Below are positions 61,549 to 64,000 of a DNA stretch of 64,000 nt, piece after piece; positions within the stretch are counted from its first letter, which is position 1; the number at the start of each line of letters is the position of its first letter. The translations under genes and the position numbers were made by a program. Below the pieces are notes generated by a model that had not been told where the DNA came from, ran no database searches, and was given only the letters and a program-made list of their open reading frames with translations. The stretch is from Leifsonia psychrotolerans (GTDB taxonomy: Bacteria; Actinomycetota; Actinomycetes; Actinomycetales; Microbacteriaceae). The DNA is taken from NCBI RefSeq assembly GCF_013410665.1, contig NZ_JACCFM010000001.1, positions 3,756,246-3,820,245 on the forward strand, given 5' to 3'.

Positions 61549-62228
61549 CACGCATCCTTCTGGTTGAAGACGAGAGCGCTTTGAGCGAACCGCTGGCATT
61601 CCTGCTCGAGCGGGAGGGCTACGACGTGACGGTGGCCGAGAACGGCCACGCGGCGATCCTCGAGTTCGATCGGACGAGCCCCGACGTCATCCTGCTCGAC
61701 CTCATGCTGCCGGGACTCTCCGGCACCGAGGTGTGCCGGCAGATTCGCACGCGATCGACCGTGCCGATCATCATGCTCACGGCCAAAGACTCCGAGATCG
61801 ATATCGTCGTCGGCCTCGAGCTCGGCGCTGACGACTACGTCACCAAGCCGTATTCGACTCGCGAACTGCTTGCCCGGATTCGGGCGATTCTGCGCCGCCG
61901 TAACGATGACGAGCCGCACGAGAATGAATCCGTGCTGAGCTCGGGTACCGTTTCGATGGACATCGAACGGCACACCGTGTCAGTCTCGGGCGTCGTGGTT
62001 CCGATGCCGCTCAAAGAGTTTGAACTTCTCGAGTTTCTGCTGCGCAACGCCGGTCGGGTGCTCACCCGCGGTCAGCTGATCGACCGGGTCTGGGGCGTCG
62101 ACTATTTCGGCGATACGAAAACGCTCGACGTGCACATCAAGCGCATCCGTTCACGCATCGAGGCCACGCCGTCTGAGCCGACAATGCTGGTCACGGTGCG
62201 CGGGCTCGGCTATCGGTTCGAGGCCTAA
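61545..62228 (+). CDS. regX3: Response regulator RegX3 (PhoP-type)
   Basis: 227 aa OmpR-family regulator. Receiver domain with Asp9-Glu10, phospho-acceptor Asp52 (VILLDLMLPG), Thr/Lys switch residues MLTAKDS and TKPYS (Lys101); winged helix from residue 130 with PLKEFELLEFLLRNAGRVLTRGQLIDRVWG and KRIRSRIEATPSEP. GTG 61545 overlaps the senX3 stop. It is the likely reader of the GGTGAAC direct repeats upstream of pstS and ppk. Confidence 0.95.
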   Translation: MTRILLVEDESALSEPLAFLLEREGYDVTVAENGHAAILEFDRTSPDVILLDLMLPGLSGTEVCRQIRTRSTVPIIMLTAKDSEIDIVVGLELGADDYVTKPYSTRELLARIRAILRRRNDDEPHENESVLSSGTVSMDIERHTVSVSGVVVPMPLKEFELLEFLLRNAGRVLTRGQLIDRVWGVDYFGDTKTLDVHIKRIRSRIEATPSEPTMLVTVRGLGYRFEA

Positions 62229-62321
62229 CCGGCCCCGGGCCATCCGTTCAACGACAGACGCCCGGTGCGAGGCATAAGCCGTCGCGCCGAGCGTCTGTGG
62301 GTGAAACGTACCGAACCGAAC

Positions 62322-62888
62322 CTACGGAGCGGTGGTCTCGGTCGGAATCGGGTTGCCGGTGGGAAGCGGAGCACCATTCGGCTCGATGGGGATGATGTCA
62401 GCCGTCGGCTTCGGCGACGGTGTCGGGGAGAAGCTCGAGTATTCAGGCAGTGAGGTCGTCAGAACCGGAACGAGAAGCTCGATTCCGGTCTGTTCGCCGT
62501 ACTGGAAGAAAAGGGGAAGCAGGGCGCCGGGAATGGCGTCGAATCCCTCGAGCACGATGCCGGGCTGCCCCGTGTCGCCGAACGACGTCGTCGAGTTCGC
62601 GGGAACATCGACCTGCTGGGTGACCTTCTTGCCGCCAGCGGAGAACTGAACAGTCAGGGTCTGCTCGGTCTTACCCGAGTTGACCACGGTGACAAGAAGG
62701 TTGCCGAGTTCGCCATTGTCGGAAATCAGCACAGCGTTACGGATGGCGAGATCGCCCACGTTGCCGCTCACTCCGTCGCTTGCGTCATAGATATTGGTTG
62801 TCGCCTGAGGTGCAAACAGGTTGCAGCCACTCGTGCCCAACAGAATGCCAGCCGCCACTACGACGGATGCAACGATACGCGCCCTCAC
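62322..62888 (-). CDS. LpqE-like lipoprotein
   Basis: 188 aa. Signal peptide with lipobox LGTSGC (Cys22). The mature part has SDGVSGNVGDLAIRNAVLISDNGELGNLLVTVVNSG, as in mycobacterial LpqE and the PCu(A)C-like fold, and a Pro/Thr/Ser-rich C-terminus. Function unknown. Its position next to carD-ispD matches the M. tuberculosis lpqE-carD-ispD order. Confidence 0.8.
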   Translation of the reverse strand: MRARIVASVVVAAGILLGTSGCNLFAPQATTNIYDASDGVSGNVGDLAIRNAVLISDNGELGNLLVTVVNSGKTEQTLTVQFSAGGKKVTQQVDVPANSTTSFGDTGQPGIVLEGFDAIPGALLPLFFQYGEQTGIELLVPVLTTSLPEYSSFSPTPSPKPTADIIPIEPNGAPLPTGNPIPTETTAP

Positions 62889-63013
62889 AAGACCTCCACA
62901 ACGGTTCGGCGTTCAACCTGCTCGGTCGAAGCGCCGCAAAATTACGCTTTGAGTTTAGCTTACCGGTGTTCCGGCCGTAGGGTGAGCAGGCCGAACCCTA
63001 TCATTGACGCCTG

Positions 63014-63022
63014 TGGTATCCT
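63014..63022 (+). promoter_or_regulatory. Extended -10 candidate for carD
   Basis: TGGTATCCT is an extended -10 (TG-n-TATNNT), about 27 bp before the carD ATG. No clear -35 is visible at the usual distance, as often for extended -10 promoters. Confidence 0.35.
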
Positions 63023-63048
63023 AGAGGTTGCGGAAGGGACATCAGGAC

Positions 63049-63531
63049 ATGCTGTTTGAGGTTGGTGAAACTGTCGTTTATCCCCACCACGGAGCTGCAA
63101 CGATTACCGAAGTCAAGACGCGCCTCATCAAGGGTGAAGAGAAGCTTTACCTGAAATTGAACGTCACCCAAGGGGATCTCACCATCGAGGTTCCTGCTGA
63201 AAACGTCGAACTCGTGGGCGTGCGCGACGTCATCGGTCGCGAAGGCCTCGATCACGTCTTCGAAGTTCTCCGCGCCCCGTTCACCGAAGAACCCACCAAC
63301 TGGTCACGCCGGTACAAGGCGAATCTTGAAAAGCTCGCCTCCGGCGATGTCATCAAGGTGTCAGAGGTCGTGCGCGACCTGTGGCGTCGCGACCAGGATC
63401 GAGGTCTCTCAGCCGGCGAGAAGCGCATGCTGGTCAAGGCCCGTCAGATTTTGATTTCCGAGCTCGCCTTGGCTGAGAAGACCGACGAAGAGAAGGCATC
63501 AAGCGTTCTCGACGAGGTTTTGGCCTCATAG
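63049..63531 (+). CDS. carD: Transcription factor CarD
   Basis: 160 aa. The N-terminal RNA polymerase-interacting domain starts [22 protein letters not shown]; the C-terminal DNA-binding domain has [41 protein letters not shown]. It stabilises the promoter open complex and is essential in mycobacteria. ATG 63049 gives the conserved N-terminus. A strong terminator follows at 63542. Confidence 0.96.
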   Translation: MLFEVGETVVYPHHGAATITEVKTRLIKGEEKLYLKLNVTQGDLTIEVPAENVELVGVRDVIGREGLDHVFEVLRAPFTEEPTNWSRRYKANLEKLASGDVIKVSEVVRDLWRRDQDRGLSAGEKRMLVKARQILISELALAEKTDEEKASSVLDEVLAS

Positions 63532-63541
63532 TTTTTCTGGA

Positions 63542-63575
63542 GAGAAAGGCGGCGCCGCGAGGCGCCGCCTTTCTC
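63542..63575 (+). terminator. Terminator after carD
   Basis: A perfect 15-bp stem, GAGAAAGGCGGCGCC / GGCGCCGCCTTTCTC, with loop GCGA, sits 10 bp after the carD stop and ends in a T-rich TTTCTCGTCTT. Confidence 0.85.
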
Positions 63576-63637
63576 GTCTTCTCGCCCGCAGCATCCCGCT
63601 CACCCTCGATATCCCCACCAACAGAGAGCATCCAGAC

Positions 63638-64000
63638 ATGACCGACATGACCGCGCCGACCATTGCGGTCATCGTCGTCGCCGCTGGGAGCGGCTCGCGG
63701 CTCGGCCACGCCGAACCGAAGGCGTTTGTTCCGCTGGCGGGGAAGTCAATTCTGGAGCGCGCACTCGAGGGAGTGCTGGGCATGCGCGATGCCGTGCAGT
63801 TGATCGTCGTCGCCCCGGCCGATCGCCTCGCCGAAACGCGGCAGATCAGCGAACGCGCGGCGTCGGCGCGGTTCGACCAGCTGGGCCGCAGCGACGCCGC
63901 TGTGGTTGTCGTTGCCGGGGGCGCCACCCGTCAAGAATCGGTGCAGGCAGGCTTGGCTGCGCTTTCACCCGGCATCGACACGGTGCTCGTGCACGACGCG
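63638..64000 (+). CDS. ispD: 2-C-methyl-D-erythritol 4-phosphate cytidylyltransferase IspD (3' truncated)
   Basis: The first 121 codons of IspD run off the window edge. The CTP-binding N-terminus AVIVVAAGSGSRLGHAEPKAFVPLAGKSILE and the downstream GGATRQESVQAGLAAL and VLVHDA are diagnostic. It makes CDP-methylerythritol in the MEP isoprenoid pathway. ATG 63638 starts it; an in-frame ATG at 63647 is also possible. The carD-ispD order is common in actinobacteria. Confidence 0.95.
   Translation, partial: MTDMTAPTIAVIVVAAGSGSRLGHAEPKAFVPLAGKSILERALEGVLGMRDAVQLIVVAPADRLAETRQISERAASARFDQLGRSDAAVVVVAGGATRQESVQAGLAALSPGIDTVLVHDA

Overview
The window is GC-rich actinobacterial chromosomal DNA, most probably from a Microbacteriaceae member. 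Markers for this are mycothiol synthase (MshD), an OmpR-type GlnR, the SenX3-RegX3 phosphate two-component pair, CarD beside ispD and an LpqE-like lipoprotein, a SigK/RskA pair, a fused MrpA/B antiporter subunit, and many GTG/TTG starts with 4-nt stop/start overlaps. I see no phage, transposase, rRNA or CRISPR array.

Region 1 (1-2.5 kb) is the end of an amino-sugar locus: the tail of a carbohydrate ABC permease, a GH3 beta-N-acetylhexosaminidase-like enzyme and nagB. A hairpin repeat and an MFS transporter follow (2.5-4 kb). At 4.0-6.8 kb a large FAD plus Fe-S D-lactate dehydrogenase-type protein faces leftward. It diverges from an eight-gene sugar operon (7.06-15.25 kb): lipoprotein binding protein, double-domain ABC ATPase, RbsC-type permease, SMP-30 lactonase, FadR-type regulator, aldose-epimerase-like protein, SDR dehydrogenase and Ldh2-family dehydrogenase. 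The promoter region carries an exact FadR-type operator consensus. The gene content suggests non-phosphorylated oxidation of an unidentified sugar or sugar acid, with no dehydratase or aldolase in the operon.

Region 2 (15.2-23 kb) has yrdB-like, purU and MFS genes, then a second amino-sugar operon on the minus strand (ROK kinase, PfkB kinase, class II aldolase, DeoR regulator, NagA). This looks like N-acetylhexosamine catabolism through a ketose-phosphate kinase and aldolase branch. Region 3 (23-31 kb) holds ctaD and a complete mrp Na+/H+ antiporter operon (A/B fusion, C, D, E, F, G). Region 4 (31-34.7 kb) is one-carbon metabolism: a ZTP (pfl) riboswitch candidate, glyA and folD, followed by a gamma-carbonic anhydrase and a YbaK deacylase. 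Region 5 (34.9-39.1 kb) is galactose metabolism: galTK diverging from a DeoR regulator and galM. Region 6 (39-45.4 kb) has a DUF445 protein, a MetE/UROD-like orphan, tRNA-Lys(UUU), a conserved hypothetical, sigK-rskA and pabC.

Region 7 (45.5-62.2 kb) is a phosphate and nitrogen control neighbourhood: pstSCAB, a Nudix/phosphatase fusion, ppk, mshD and glnR, then nitrobindin, ygfZ, a methyltransferase, gpmA, phoU, senX3 and regX3. Direct repeats with an 11-bp period, like actinobacterial PHO boxes, lie upstream of pstS and of ppk. The gene order recalls Streptomyces pst-mutT-ppk-mshD-glnR. The window ends with an lpqE-like lipoprotein, carD and the 5' part of ispD.

The most unusual DNA is non-coding. 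There is a nested tandem array at 56.9-57.67 kb whose repeat spacing is exactly 89 + 19n bp. Three intergenic sites carry copies of a dispersed hairpin sharing the core GTGCAGTTG or GAGCAGTTG. A long inverted repeat lies at 45.43 kb and a nested cruciform-like element at 59.41 kb.
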